This document shows positions 47,672-56,888 of a stretch of 64,000 bases of DNA, one piece after another (the stretch's first letter is position 1; each line of letters starts with the position of its first letter). Origin of the DNA: Pirellulales bacterium (lineage in GTDB: Bacteria; Planctomycetota; Planctomycetia; Pirellulales; Lacipirellulaceae). Below the pieces are notes generated by a model. The model was not told the origin of the DNA and searched no databases. It saw nothing but the letters and a program-made list of their open reading frames with translations. A program made the position numbers and the translations under genes. The DNA lies in NCBI GenBank assembly GCA_028279215.1, contig JANQOF010000029.1, forward strand, positions 1-64,000. The letters run 5' to 3'.

Positions 47672-48490
47672 TCACCTCCAACCGAGCCCCGGGCCACGGC
47701 CTGTGTACGACTGGAGCGTGCGATAGTTATTGTAGGACAGCAAACCAAACAGAATGGCCATCCACGGCCCGTAACGAAACAATCCCCATAGGGCCACCAC
47801 GACCGCAACACCAATTGAGAGTTGCAACGACCAGATCATCCCTTGCCGCGGGTCTGGCCCAAGCGTCATTACTTCCCGCGCGACTTGCCCACCATCGAGC
47901 GGATAGACAGGTAACAAATTCATCAAACCCCAGAAGATGTTGACATAGAGCAGAATGCGAAAAATGTCGTTGATCGCTGGAGATGAGAATCTCTCGTACC
48001 ATATCGTGCCGATCGCAAGCCACACACCCGAGAGACGGCTTGTAAGCTCTGGCTCAAGTTGGGACGCCCAGCTTTGGTCGCTCCAAGCGGGTTGAAAAGC
48101 AACGTAACCGCTCACGAGCGTTAGCAAGATCACGATCACTCCGGCCAGCAAGAAGCCAGCAATCGGACCAGCAAGGGAAATCAAGATCTGACTTCTTGGT
48201 GATCGATCGCAGTCGCCACAAATAGCTAGCCCACCGAACCCATGCAGAACGATATATGGCCGCCCACCGAACCGTCGCTGAAGCACTGCGTGCCCCAATT
48301 CGTGAGCCAGAATCGAGACGAGAATCAACGGTACGCTCAGCAATGCGCCCAGCGGCTCGCCCTTGAAGGAACTGAGTCCAATGAGCAGCGCGATCGCCCA
48401 GAAAAACGGGTGAATGCGTACGGGGAACCCGAAGGCGTGGAAATGCACGTCGACTTGGGTGGGCGGAGGTTCCGATAGCATCTGCATCAC
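47672..48490 (-). CDS. M50-family (site-2 protease-like) membrane metalloprotease
   Basis: 272 residues with about six membrane helices. Zinc motif HELGH (SILAHELGHAVLQRRFGG) and the third ligand in NLLPVYPLDGGQVAREVM, the two hallmarks of S2P-type proteases that cut within the membrane. It lacks PDZ or CBS domains. The N-terminal stretch VHFHAFGFPVRIHPFFWAIA is typical of rhomboid-like/M50 YwhC-type members. Substrate unknown. ATG 48490 or 48481. Confidence 0.88.
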   Translation of the reverse strand: MMQMLSEPPPTQVDVHFHAFGFPVRIHPFFWAIALLIGLSSFKGEPLGALLSVPLILVSILAHELGHAVLQRRFGGRPYIVLHGFGGLAICGDCDRSPRSQILISLAGPIAGFLLAGVIVILLTLVSGYVAFQPAWSDQSWASQLEPELTSRLSGVWLAIGTIWYERFSSPAINDIFRILLYVNIFWGLMNLLPVYPLDGGQVAREVMTLGPDPRQGMIWSLQLSIGVAVVVALWGLFRYGPWMAILFGLLSYNNYRTLQSYTGRGPGLGWR

Positions 48491-48556
48491 ACCATAAGGC
48501 AGTTTGTGGCAGCCTTGGGGAAAGCGCGTCTGCCCCAGCTTGCGCCGCTACATGTC

Positions 48557-49759
48557 TTACGCCGCGTCTGGCCGAATGTTGGAAAGTCGTTCGACAATAT
48601 ACTCGGCTGCACGCTCCGAAGCACCTCCATGCGCCACGGTTTGGCCCAACTCGCGCATTCGAGCGATCAATTGCCGCCGCGATGGCTCGTCGGTTAACCA
48701 GCCGACCACGTGCTCTGCAACGTCTTCGGTGCGGTCTTCACAAGTCAGGTACTCGGGCATCAAGACGTGAGCGTCTACAGGGTTGGCGGGGTCGTAGGCC
48801 GCCGGCTGGGCCGGAAACAGATCGTCGGTTGTCAGAAGATTCACCAGTGTGATGTACCGCACTTTGCGAAATCGCTGTTGCACGGCATAGGCAAGCCGTG
48901 AAATACGGTAAAGGACTACCGTCGGTGTCGCATGGTACAACAACTCGAGTGATACCGAACCCGACACAGCCATCGTGGCGGTGGCCGCTTCGATCAACTC
49001 GGGCGTCTTGCCGACGTAGACGTCAGCCGCCAGCCCTGAATCGTCGACCATCTTGCTTGCAAGTTTCGCCTGGCTTTCCTTGAACGACGCGACGGCAAAC
49101 CGTACGTTGGGCACTTCTTCCCGTACCTGCTTGGCAGCCTTGAGCAAGTCGGCAAGGTTGTTCTTAACTTCCTGAGTTCTCGAACCTGGCAATATGCTCA
49201 CCAGTGGGCGCGAGTCGTCCGATTGCAAGGCGATGAACCGTGCGTCCAGATGCCGGCTGCGAAGTTCGTCAAAGTACGGGTGGCCAACGTACGTCGCATT
49301 GACTCCGCGCTCACGGAGCCACTTTTGCTCGAAAGGCAGTTTGCACAATGCGTGAGCGACCGTGCGGCGCATCTTCTTGATGCGCCATCCGGCCCACGCC
49401 CAGATTTGTGGCGTGCCGTAGTAGTAGACCGGTATGCCTTGAGCCTTGGCGGTTCGCGCAATATGCCAGTTGAATCCGGGATAGTCGATCAACACCACCG
49501 CGTCGGGACGCTCTCGCTTGAAGTACTCTTCCGCTTCGCGGCGATAGCGCAGGAACTTCGGCAGGTGCAACAAGGCGCGACCGAACCACATGATGGCTAA
49601 CTGGGTTAGGTCGCGGTGCATCAAGAATCCTGCAGCCGCCATTCTTGGTCCGCCAAACCCTACGCACTCCACACCTGGGCATCGGCTCTGAAGCGCGCGG
49701 ATCAGATTCGCACCATGCAGGTCGCCACTTGGTTCGCCAACGGAAAAGAATATCTTCAT
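48557..49759 (-). CDS. lpxB: Lipid-A-disaccharide synthase
   Basis: 400 residues. GT19 family motifs: FFSVGEPSGDLHGANLI, FGGPRMAAAGF, LIDYPGFNWHIARTAKAQG (19), YYGTPQIWAWAGWR, YVGHPYFDEL, SILPGSRTQEVKNN, VSGSVSLELLYHATPTVVLY (20). Joins UDP-2,3-diacylglucosamine and lipid X in lipid A synthesis at the inner membrane. Supports an outer membrane with lipid A in this organism. Confidence 0.95.
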   Translation of the reverse strand: MKIFFSVGEPSGDLHGANLIRALQSRCPGVECVGFGGPRMAAAGFLMHRDLTQLAIMWFGRALLHLPKFLRYRREAEEYFKRERPDAVVLIDYPGFNWHIARTAKAQGIPVYYYGTPQIWAWAGWRIKKMRRTVAHALCKLPFEQKWLRERGVNATYVGHPYFDELRSRHLDARFIALQSDDSRPLVSILPGSRTQEVKNNLADLLKAAKQVREEVPNVRFAVASFKESQAKLASKMVDDSGLAADVYVGKTPELIEAATATMAVSGSVSLELLYHATPTVVLYRISRLAYAVQQRFRKVRYITLVNLLTTDDLFPAQPAAYDPANPVDAHVLMPEYLTCEDRTEDVAEHVVGWLTDEPSRRQLIARMRELGQTVAHGGASERAAEYIVERLSNIRPDAA

Positions 49760-49915
49760 CGATTCTGGGTGCTCTCGGACGGACGGATGGGGCGGAGTAT
49801 CTCACAGTCGCCACGGTCGGCCAACCGCAGTTTGGACCGCTATAAAAAGGGGCAAACTCATCCGGTCCACTCGGGCGGGCGACGGAGTAATGGCGTCGTC
49901 CGACGAGTATTGGTC

Positions 49916-51265
49916 TCACTGAATTGCCTCTTCTATTAAGCTCGATTCGCCGTGGCGGGGTTCGGCGATGCGAAAGGTCTGCCACACGGCGAGCAGCAAC
50001 GCGACAAGTCCCGCGACAAACACCGGCAAGTAGCCGGCAACCCTCGCTACCACGCCCACCAGCGGCGCACCAATAACCACCGGTAGTGCCAGACACAAGC
50101 CCAACGCGCTGAGGTACTTTGGGTGATCGTGTCGGGGAGCGATCTCCAACGCGTAGTTCGCCAGCAGGCGAATTGTTACCGGCGTGAAACCGATGGTCAC
50201 GAACATCACCCAGGAGTAGTCGGCCATCAGTTCGGTCGCGCCGAGCGCCGCAACCACGGCGATAAGTGGTGCAAGCGCCACACCAATCATGGTGGAGTGC
50301 AATGCCTTACGATTGCCGTAGCGATCCGCCAGTGGTCCGATCACCAGGCTTAGCGCCGCGGTACCTGCATTTTGCGCGCACACCCATAGAGTCATCCGCC
50401 GGAGGTCGAACGACTGGTCTCCGCCCACCACCGCCACGTAGTGGGGGAACAACATGAACGTCGCGCTAAACAGCACGGCCAGAATTGCAAGCGCACGGGC
50501 GTTCGCGTCGGTCTCGATCAGTTGCCACGAATGGTGAAAATACTCCCACAAGGGCGACCGCGCCTGCTGAAAATCATCGGGCTCTTCTCGAATCCCCAGG
50601 ACTGACAGCCCCGATACAGCGAATGCCATTGCGCAGCATGCGAAGATCGCCCCAAAGCCAGTTTGCGGATCGGCCAACCATGCCGGCATGCACCACCAGG
50701 CTGCGGCAATCGCCAGCGGTGCGCCCAGCACGACGCCGATAGTAAACAACCGCCCCCGCGCTGCGGCGCGAACCACCTTTCCCTGCAGGGCATGCGCGGC
50801 TAGTTGGTTCATCCCGGTCAGCGCGAAGAACACGCCGTACAGCACCAAGAACACGACGGGCATCCACCATCGCGGCTTACCCGCCGAATCTTGCCACGCA
50901 CCGCTCCACCATAGTAGCGCAAGAACCAAGAAGGGAACCGACATCCCAAAGCTGCAGATGGCGAATAGCCACTTTTTGCGAGGTGCGATCTTCAATCGCC
51001 GAGAGAACATAACCGGAGGTACGCTGAACCCGATACGGTTAAGCACCATCAACAACCCTCGCAACACCGGCCCGCCACCGATGAAGTCCATGAACACCGG
51101 CATCACGATGCTCTCGGTCTTGAAGATCCACCCAATGCGCAGCACCACCTGGTGCAGGGCCAGCATCAGGAAGTTCGTCGCTTCGACGCGAGCTTCCCGC
51201 GGATCGGCCTTCAGTCGCGAGTCGTAAGGCTCAACGTCTACAGGCAGTTCGTCGGAGTAGCGCAT
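49916..51265 (-). CDS. Major facilitator superfamily transporter
   Basis: 449 residues with about 11-12 hydrophobic helices. The central signature GPLADRYGNRKALHS corresponds to the MFS loop motif (DRxGxRxx). A 30-residue charged N-terminus precedes the first helix. ATG 51265 used; TTG-type starts upstream are less likely. Substrate cannot be inferred. Confidence 0.82.
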   Translation of the reverse strand: MRYSDELPVDVEPYDSRLKADPREARVEATNFLMLALHQVVLRIGWIFKTESIVMPVFMDFIGGGPVLRGLLMVLNRIGFSVPPVMFSRRLKIAPRKKWLFAICSFGMSVPFLVLALLWWSGAWQDSAGKPRWWMPVVFLVLYGVFFALTGMNQLAAHALQGKVVRAAARGRLFTIGVVLGAPLAIAAAWWCMPAWLADPQTGFGAIFACCAMAFAVSGLSVLGIREEPDDFQQARSPLWEYFHHSWQLIETDANARALAILAVLFSATFMLFPHYVAVVGGDQSFDLRRMTLWVCAQNAGTAALSLVIGPLADRYGNRKALHSTMIGVALAPLIAVVAALGATELMADYSWVMFVTIGFTPVTIRLLANYALEIAPRHDHPKYLSALGLCLALPVVIGAPLVGVVARVAGYLPVFVAGLVALLLAVWQTFRIAEPRHGESSLIEEAIQ

Positions 51266-51316
51266 GGTGGCAGACGTCGAGCGAGATTGTGCGGACGATG
51301 GGAGCAAGCGGCGTCG

Positions 51317-51865
51317 CTACGCGTGATGCGTCTTGTTCAACAGCATCCGCAAGTAACTACTACGGATTGGATCGGCGAGCCCAAGTTCGTCGGCTAGTTG
51401 CTGAATCGCTTGTTGTGCCGCCTCGGCGTCAGATTCGTCGGCCACGATCTCCACCTCGGCAAATTGGCCCACTTCACTTACCAGGTCGATTGTGACCTCA
51501 ATGCGAAACGGCGGCCGATTCAATCCAAAACGGCTACGCTCTTTGGCGACGGTTGCCACTTCGCGAAAGCCAAGCGCCTCAAGTAAACTCGGCCAAGACT
51601 GGGGTTCGACCAGCGTCAACTCGATCTCGGGGCGGGTCTTGACCGCCGTGTCGTGCTTCGGCCCTTTGTAAGTCAAGAACACCTGATCGCCAGATCGACG
51701 AATCCGCAGCGCTTCATCAGTTGTCGCAAAGTCGCGAGCCGGATGATTGTAGTATGTGTCTTCTTGCTTGACCGTCCCTAGTGGCGTCGCCGACAGGTCC
51801 TTCAGTCGGCTTCGCAGACCATCGGCGTCGGCAATCGGAAACTTCTGTTCGATCTCGAGTTGCAT
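51317..51865 (-). CDS. CYTH-domain protein (class IV adenylate cyclase/ThTPase-like)
   Basis: 182 residues. N-terminal EIEQKFPI (ExExK signature), then RIRRSGDQVFLTYKGPK, TRPEIELTL, KERSRFGL and FRIEVTIDLVSEVGQFAEVE (20), the charged residues lining the CYTH tunnel. Members hydrolyse triphosphates, for example thiamine triphosphate, or make cAMP. The role here is open. Confidence 0.9.
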   Translation of the reverse strand: MQLEIEQKFPIADADGLRSRLKDLSATPLGTVKQEDTYYNHPARDFATTDEALRIRRSGDQVFLTYKGPKHDTAVKTRPEIELTLVEPQSWPSLLEALGFREVATVAKERSRFGLNRPPFRIEVTIDLVSEVGQFAEVEIVADESDAEAAQQAIQQLADELGLADPIRSSYLRMLLNKTHHA

Positions 51866-51904
51866 CGACTTCTTTCCGTATCGGCTGCTCGCAAGGTGCT
51901 GCCG

Positions 51905-53335
51905 CTAGCCGCCGACATAAGTCGGCTCCGTGATCGTTGTACCGGAGATTTCCGATCCGGTAGCCAGACGCTTGGCTACTTCCGTCGCGTCGACCGCCCA
52001 AGTTGGGTCGATTTCCACGGCCACTCCCTCGGCGACGCTTACCCCTGCGGCAGCAAGCCACTCTCGGTGTTGGTCGATCATGAACCGTTGCACATATTCA
52101 GGAGTGTCTTTCGCCGCGCCTGGTGCGTTCTTCAGCGGGGCGAAGCACTCTTGCTCGGTATATTCCACCACGATCGGTCGAGCGGCTTGCGGCAGGAGGT
52201 CGAAGATAAACCGTTCGAACTTCAAAGCGTTCGGCTCACTCGGCTCCACCAAATCGCCATTGGCATTTACGTGAGGGACTTTCTTGTGCGCGATGTGGAA
52301 CGGCAATGCATCCTTGTAGCCCAACATCCGCTCGAGAAAAGCAACGCCGAATACGTGAACCGCGATGCTGCCCGCCCAGAACTTCAACGCCTGATCGGCG
52401 TCGCGTTGTTGCGCGACGTCGTCGGGAAAGTCGCTGTACTCGATGATGTGCAGGCGATCGCCCAACATCACGAAGTTGCCAAGCTTCTCACCCGGCGACT
52501 GCTTGGCCACGGCTATGGAGGTGAGTTCCGAATCGGCAAGCAAGTGGTAGCCGACCAGCTCCGCGTCGCACACGGGCACGATTGGATTATCGACTTGAAA
52601 ATAGAATAGGTGTTCGACGCCGCGGCGCTTCATATGGTCGATGGCACCGCTTGCGGCCAAAGCCGCCACGGTTCCGCCATGTCCATCGGGGCTCTTGAAC
52701 AGTTCCCCTTTGCCGGCCATCAGCAACTTGCCGGTTTTGCCGTCCACGGCCGGCATGGTGCCTTGGCAAAACACCAAAACGTCGCTCTCGGGCACGCCGA
52801 AATTCTTATGCTCTGCCAGGAATGCGACGGTCTCATCGTGTGTAACCGGGCTGGTCATCAAATACACCGGGACGCTGGTGCCGTACTTGTTGCTCAGTCC
52901 CACCGCCTTCTTTAGGTGGATTTCCAGCAGCGTAGCATTGCTAACCGGACCAATGGGGTACATGCCCTTGGGATGCTCGAACCCCAACCGGCTGCCCTGC
53001 CCTCCGGCAACCAGCAAGATGCCAATCGTGCCGCCGGCAACGGCGTTTGCACCGCTCGTCTTGGCCTCTTCGGGTGACAGTCCAAGCACGGACTGGCCGC
53101 ACCCCTGCCGGTCTGCCAACCGCATGGCTGGCGGCGGCTCGGCTCGTCGTGCTTCGGCAGCCCAGTCTGGTTGATCGACGTTGCCTTTAAATAGCGACTG
53201 GATCAGTTCCAGGTCAATCGAAACAATCTCCCGCTCTAGCTGCGCTTGCTCTTCCGACGACAAACCGTCCCAAAACGCCAGCAAATGTTGCTGTCCAAAG
53301 GCCTTAAGACGTTCAACAAGCTCTTGTGGGGGCAT
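51905..53335 (-). CDS. UDP-N-acetylglucosamine pyrophosphorylase-like UDPGP-family enzyme
   Basis: 476 residues, of the eukaryote-like UDPGP family (UAP1/AGX type), not GlmU. Motifs: ILLVAGGQGSRLGFEHPKGM (20), GELFKSPDGHGG, FYFQVDNPI, EKLGNFV, IAHKKVPHVN, FERFIFDLLP. It probably forms UDP-GlcNAc or a similar UDP-sugar from UTP and a sugar 1-phosphate. Its helical N-terminus (about 1-90) is also as in UAP1. Sits 39 bases upstream of the CYTH gene on the same strand. Confidence 0.92.
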   Translation of the reverse strand: MPPQELVERLKAFGQQHLLAFWDGLSSEEQAQLEREIVSIDLELIQSLFKGNVDQPDWAAEARRAEPPPAMRLADRQGCGQSVLGLSPEEAKTSGANAVAGGTIGILLVAGGQGSRLGFEHPKGMYPIGPVSNATLLEIHLKKAVGLSNKYGTSVPVYLMTSPVTHDETVAFLAEHKNFGVPESDVLVFCQGTMPAVDGKTGKLLMAGKGELFKSPDGHGGTVAALAASGAIDHMKRRGVEHLFYFQVDNPIVPVCDAELVGYHLLADSELTSIAVAKQSPGEKLGNFVMLGDRLHIIEYSDFPDDVAQQRDADQALKFWAGSIAVHVFGVAFLERMLGYKDALPFHIAHKKVPHVNANGDLVEPSEPNALKFERFIFDLLPQAARPIVVEYTEQECFAPLKNAPGAAKDTPEYVQRFMIDQHREWLAAAGVSVAEGVAVEIDPTWAVDATEVAKRLATGSEISGTTITEPTYVGG

Positions 53336-53450
53336 GGCTTTGGCAAGACTGGCGGGACGAAATGAAGAGACACGAATCGCAATTATCTGCCGTACGCGAG
53401 TCGCTGACTAGAGGACGAATCGCGCCAATGGCAACTGCCCGACCCATGGC

Positions 53451-54299
53451 TCAATTCGTCGTCAGCACGCCGGCTGCCTCGCTGGCACCGGCAGTAATGG
53501 GCGGGCTTCCCGTCGTGCGGCTACTCCGCTGAACCCGCGCCAGGAACCGGTCGAGCGCCGTGTAATAGTCGGGCGGAAGAGGTTCGTTGTGTCGCCCGGT
53601 TGGAATTTCATAGAACTGCTTAATCGCCGACGGCGCTTGGTCGGTGAGCTGCCGAGCCAGGTCTACGGGCACGATCTCATCGGTCGCGCGGTGGCTTTGA
53701 AACACCGGGCCCTTGTACTGCCCGATTCGGGATAGTGAATCGTAGCGATCACGCATGAACGTCCTTACCGGCAACCATGGGTAGTTGTAGCTGGCCGCAT
53801 CTACCATCCGTGGAAACGTTGCGTCAAGCACGAGAGCACGTGCGCCGCGCTGCGCCGCAATCGCAACACTCACACCACCGCCCAGCGACCGCCCCATCAA
53901 CACCACGTCGCCAGCAGTCAGTCCAGTACGCTTTAGCAACCACTGATGCGCAGCCAGTCCGTCGGCCATTAGTCCCCGCTCGGTGGGCTGTCCCTCGCTT
54001 CTGCCGTAGCCACGATAGTCGTAAACAAACACCGTGGCGTCGAGCATCGATTGCAGTCGGAGCAACTGGTTCACCTGGTTGCCGACGTGCTCGTTGTTGC
54101 CATGGGAGTAAAGAACTACGTGCTTTGGCTCCGGGTGAGGCACAAACCAGCCGTGAAGCTGCGTGCCGCCGCTGGACGTAAACACCACATCCTCATTCTC
54201 GATCCATCTCGGCGACCAATTACCTTTGGCCAACGACGGGGCTGGGTATACAAGCCAGCGCTCAAAGGCGCGAATCACGTTGAGTTCAAGCGAAGGCAT
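53451..54299 (-). CDS. Alpha/beta hydrolase, soluble paralogue
   Basis: 282 residues. VVLYSHGNNEHVGN, VFVYDYRGYGRSEGQPTERG (20), nucleophile elbow LMGRSLGGGVSVA, acid in SHRATDEIVP, His in GRHNEPLPP. Close relative of the hydrolase at 56011-56826 across the whole length, but the membrane anchor of that protein is missing here and the frame upstream is closed by a stop after about 20 residues. The Ser/Thr-rich C-terminal tail is extra. Substrate unknown. Confidence 0.85.
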   Translation of the reverse strand: MPSLELNVIRAFERWLVYPAPSLAKGNWSPRWIENEDVVFTSSGGTQLHGWFVPHPEPKHVVLYSHGNNEHVGNQVNQLLRLQSMLDATVFVYDYRGYGRSEGQPTERGLMADGLAAHQWLLKRTGLTAGDVVLMGRSLGGGVSVAIAAQRGARALVLDATFPRMVDAASYNYPWLPVRTFMRDRYDSLSRIGQYKGPVFQSHRATDEIVPVDLARQLTDQAPSAIKQFYEIPTGRHNEPLPPDYYTALDRFLARVQRSSRTTGSPPITAGASEAAGVLTTN

Positions 54300-54635
54300 G
54301 GGGGGCCAAAGCAGGGCCAGGTGGGATTGGTTGCGCGGGGTACGGCGCCACGGGCACTATCGGATCACGGCCCCGTAACCCACCAGCCTAGTCTACCTTG
54401 CGAGCCGTGTCGATCGGGCAGTTTGGGGTAATTTTGCGGGTTACGGGACACCGTTCCCCGAACCTAGCAATTCGCGATAACACGCCACACGATGGCCCCA
54501 CTCGCCGCTGAATCGCGTGGTGCAGCCTGCGAGAATGGAGGTCGAATTCCGAACGGTATCACGGTCGCAGCCTGGAGATTACACTCAGGATACTACGACC
54601 AATTGAGTTTCCACTGCTTGCTCGATGAAGCCTCC
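54300..54635. promoter_or_regulatory. Divergent intergenic region with a spaced inverted repeat
   Basis: 336 bases between divergent genes. CCCGTAACCC (54372-54381) and GGGTTACGGG (54438-54447) are perfect 10-base inverted repeats 56 bases apart. Possible looping operator or end pair of a lost element. Confidence 0.5.
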
Positions 54636-55988
54636 ATGACCCCCAAATCGCATGTCGCCCACGTCTTCAGCAGCCTGAGCCCCGGTGGCAGTGTCAAGGG
54701 TGTACTGCCCATCGCGCGGGAGCAGACAACATGGGCAAGGGTCACTGCCATCACTCGATCTGAGGACGCCGGACCAAGAGCGGACGAATTCCGCGCCGCC
54801 GGCATCGCAGTTCGATGTGGGTTCAATGCCACCGAGGATACCGCCAAGTGGATCGATGAAACCGGGTGCAATGTGCTCATTGTGCATCGCGTAGGCCGCC
54901 CCAATCCGGTCGACAACCAGAACCTAGAGCTATTCCGACGTCACGGAGTGGCGTGTTTTGAGTACAACATTTTCGGGCACTACGACCCCACGACAATCGA
55001 TGGCGAGTGGACTGGGCACTGCCATCTTTCGAGAGCCAGTTTGCTGAGTTACTCCAAGCGCGCGGGGCGAGCGCCTTTGGCGATGCATCATCTTGCGGCA
55101 GGCTACGGAATTGAGTCGGAACCCTTGATCACAAAGGAAGAACGACTAGTTGCCCGCAATGCGCTGGGTCTGCCAGCCGATGGGTTTGTTGTTGCTCGAT
55201 TGCTGCAGCCGAGCTTGCGTAAATGGGATCCCATGCCGGTGTTGGCCATCAAGAAGCTTGCTCGCCGTGGAGTCGACGTGCACTACGTGGTTCGCGAAGT
55301 CCCGCCCGAGAATCTCGCCTGGGTGCAGCGGCAGTTGGGCGACCGCGCCAAATTGATGCCTCTTACGACGGATGCAGATGAGTATCGGCAAACGCTGGCT
55401 GCCGCCGATGTCATTAGCAATCACTCCAGCATCGGGGAGACATTTGGCGTTGCGCTGGCAGAGGGCATGATGGTTGGCTTGCCCATCGTTACCAACTCGC
55501 AACCCAATTTGGACAATGCGCAAGTCGAGCACTGCCAGCATCTGCGAACTGGGTTGCTTGCCAATACCATTGGCTCGTTGGCCGATCGTTTGGAATCGCT
55601 AGCGCGTGCCCCTGAGAAGTGCGTCGAGTATGGGCGGCAAGGAAGGAAATACATCGAAGACTGTTTCAGCCCGGCTGCGGTCGAGCAACGCGTTCGCAAG
55701 TACTTGATCGAACAAATGCGTGCAAACAATCACCCGTCGGCCGAGTTCGTTCCGGCACCGCCCGAAACCGACGATCCCTATGAACTAACCGATGCATGGA
55801 TAAAGGAATTCCGCAAAGCAGAGCAACTGCCGTTCTTGAACGATGGAACCGACTCGCTCGCCGACAAGTTCTCGCTGGAGCTTCGCCGAATGCAAAATCG
55901 TTTCTCTTATGTCAATCAAGTCGGCTGGGGTACCGCGGCGAAGGTCATGGCCAATCGCTTGCGAAAAGGCCGACTCGGTCGTACTTAG
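54636..55988 (+). CDS. Glycosyltransferase, GT4-like
   Basis: 450 residues with a GT-B fold. Early HVFSSLSPGGSVKGVLPIA, central VARLLQPSLRKWDPMPVLAI (20), donor-site region SIGETFGVALAEGMMVGLPI (20) holding the EX7E motif, and TNSQPNLDNAQ. The C-terminal 100 residues (from about 355) are an extension of unknown role. ATG 54636 gives the best N-terminus; an ATG at 54492 would add 48 unlikely residues. Probably adds sugars to an exported glycan; donor unknown. Confidence 0.85.
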   Translation: MTPKSHVAHVFSSLSPGGSVKGVLPIAREQTTWARVTAITRSEDAGPRADEFRAAGIAVRCGFNATEDTAKWIDETGCNVLIVHRVGRPNPVDNQNLELFRRHGVACFEYNIFGHYDPTTIDGEWTGHCHLSRASLLSYSKRAGRAPLAMHHLAAGYGIESEPLITKEERLVARNALGLPADGFVVARLLQPSLRKWDPMPVLAIKKLARRGVDVHYVVREVPPENLAWVQRQLGDRAKLMPLTTDADEYRQTLAAADVISNHSSIGETFGVALAEGMMVGLPIVTNSQPNLDNAQVEHCQHLRTGLLANTIGSLADRLESLARAPEKCVEYGRQGRKYIEDCFSPAAVEQRVRKYLIEQMRANNHPSAEFVPAPPETDDPYELTDAWIKEFRKAEQLPFLNDGTDSLADKFSLELRRMQNRFSYVNQVGWGTAAKVMANRLRKGRLGRT

Positions 55989-56010
55989 CTTGCAGCGTGG
56001 CGATTGACAA

Positions 56011-56826
56011 TCACTCGAGGAATTGGCGCAGTTGCTGGTAGTACTCGCGTGGATAGGCCGAGTTGTGCATGGCACCGGGGAGTTCGAACCACCGCTTTCT
56101 CTCCGATGGCGCGGCCGTGAACAGCCGCTTCGCCTGCTCGTAGGGAATGGTCTCATCCGATGTGCCATGGCTTTGGAACACCGGCCCCTTATAGTTCGCA
56201 ATGTGCGCCAGCGAATCGTACCGATTGCGCATGACCAGTCGCACGGGAAGCCAAGGGTACAGGTCGGCAGCCGTGTCGACCATCCGCGCGAACGTGTTCT
56301 GCAACACCAGGGCTTTCGCACCGAGTTCCGCAGCCGAGGCGACCGCCACACCACCGCCCAGGGATCTGCCCATCAGCACGACCTCGCCTGTCGGCAGGCC
56401 AGCCTGCTCGGCGAGCCAGCGGTGGGCTGACTTTCCGTCGGCCACGATCCCCGCTTCGTAGGGCTTGCCTTCGCTCTTGCCGTAGCCACGATAGTCGAAG
56501 ATAAAGACGGTCGCCTGAAGTTCGTCTCGCAAGAAGTTCATCAAATCGGCATTGTAAGCCACGTGCTCGCCATTGCCGTGGAAGTACAGCAGGACATTTT
56601 TGGGCTGCGGGTGTTCGAATAGCCAGCCGTGCAGCCTGGTGCCGTCGGCCGAGTCGAACCAAACATCTTGGAAGTCGTACTGCTCGGGATTCCAGTCGCC
56701 GTCGGTTCGCGGCGGCGCCGGATAGACTAGCCAAGTTTCAAGAAAGGTCACGGCGAGAACGACTAATAGATAGGCCACGAGTAGCGGCCGCAACAATGGC
56801 CAACCGCGCTTCCAAACACTCACCAT
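56011..56826 (-). CDS. Membrane-anchored alpha/beta hydrolase
   Basis: 271 residues. N-terminal membrane helix (about 10-30, LLRPLLVAYLLVVLAVTFLE, 20), then LVYPAP, VLLYFHGNGEHVAYN, VFIFDYRGYGKSEGKPYEAG (20), nucleophile LMGRSLGGGVAVA, acid in SHGTSDETIP, His in GAMHNSAYPREY. Same family as the BEM46-type hydrolases. Paralogue of 53451-54299; the two flank the glycosyltransferase. Confidence 0.88.
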   Translation of the reverse strand: MVSVWKRGWPLLRPLLVAYLLVVLAVTFLETWLVYPAPPRTDGDWNPEQYDFQDVWFDSADGTRLHGWLFEHPQPKNVLLYFHGNGEHVAYNADLMNFLRDELQATVFIFDYRGYGKSEGKPYEAGIVADGKSAHRWLAEQAGLPTGEVVLMGRSLGGGVAVASAAELGAKALVLQNTFARMVDTAADLYPWLPVRLVMRNRYDSLAHIANYKGPVFQSHGTSDETIPYEQAKRLFTAAPSERKRWFELPGAMHNSAYPREYYQQLRQFLE

Positions 56827-56888
56827 ACGCCGGTTCCTATCGGAGGCAAAGTGCCAATGCTACACACAGCGCCGCGGCACGTTTGTGG

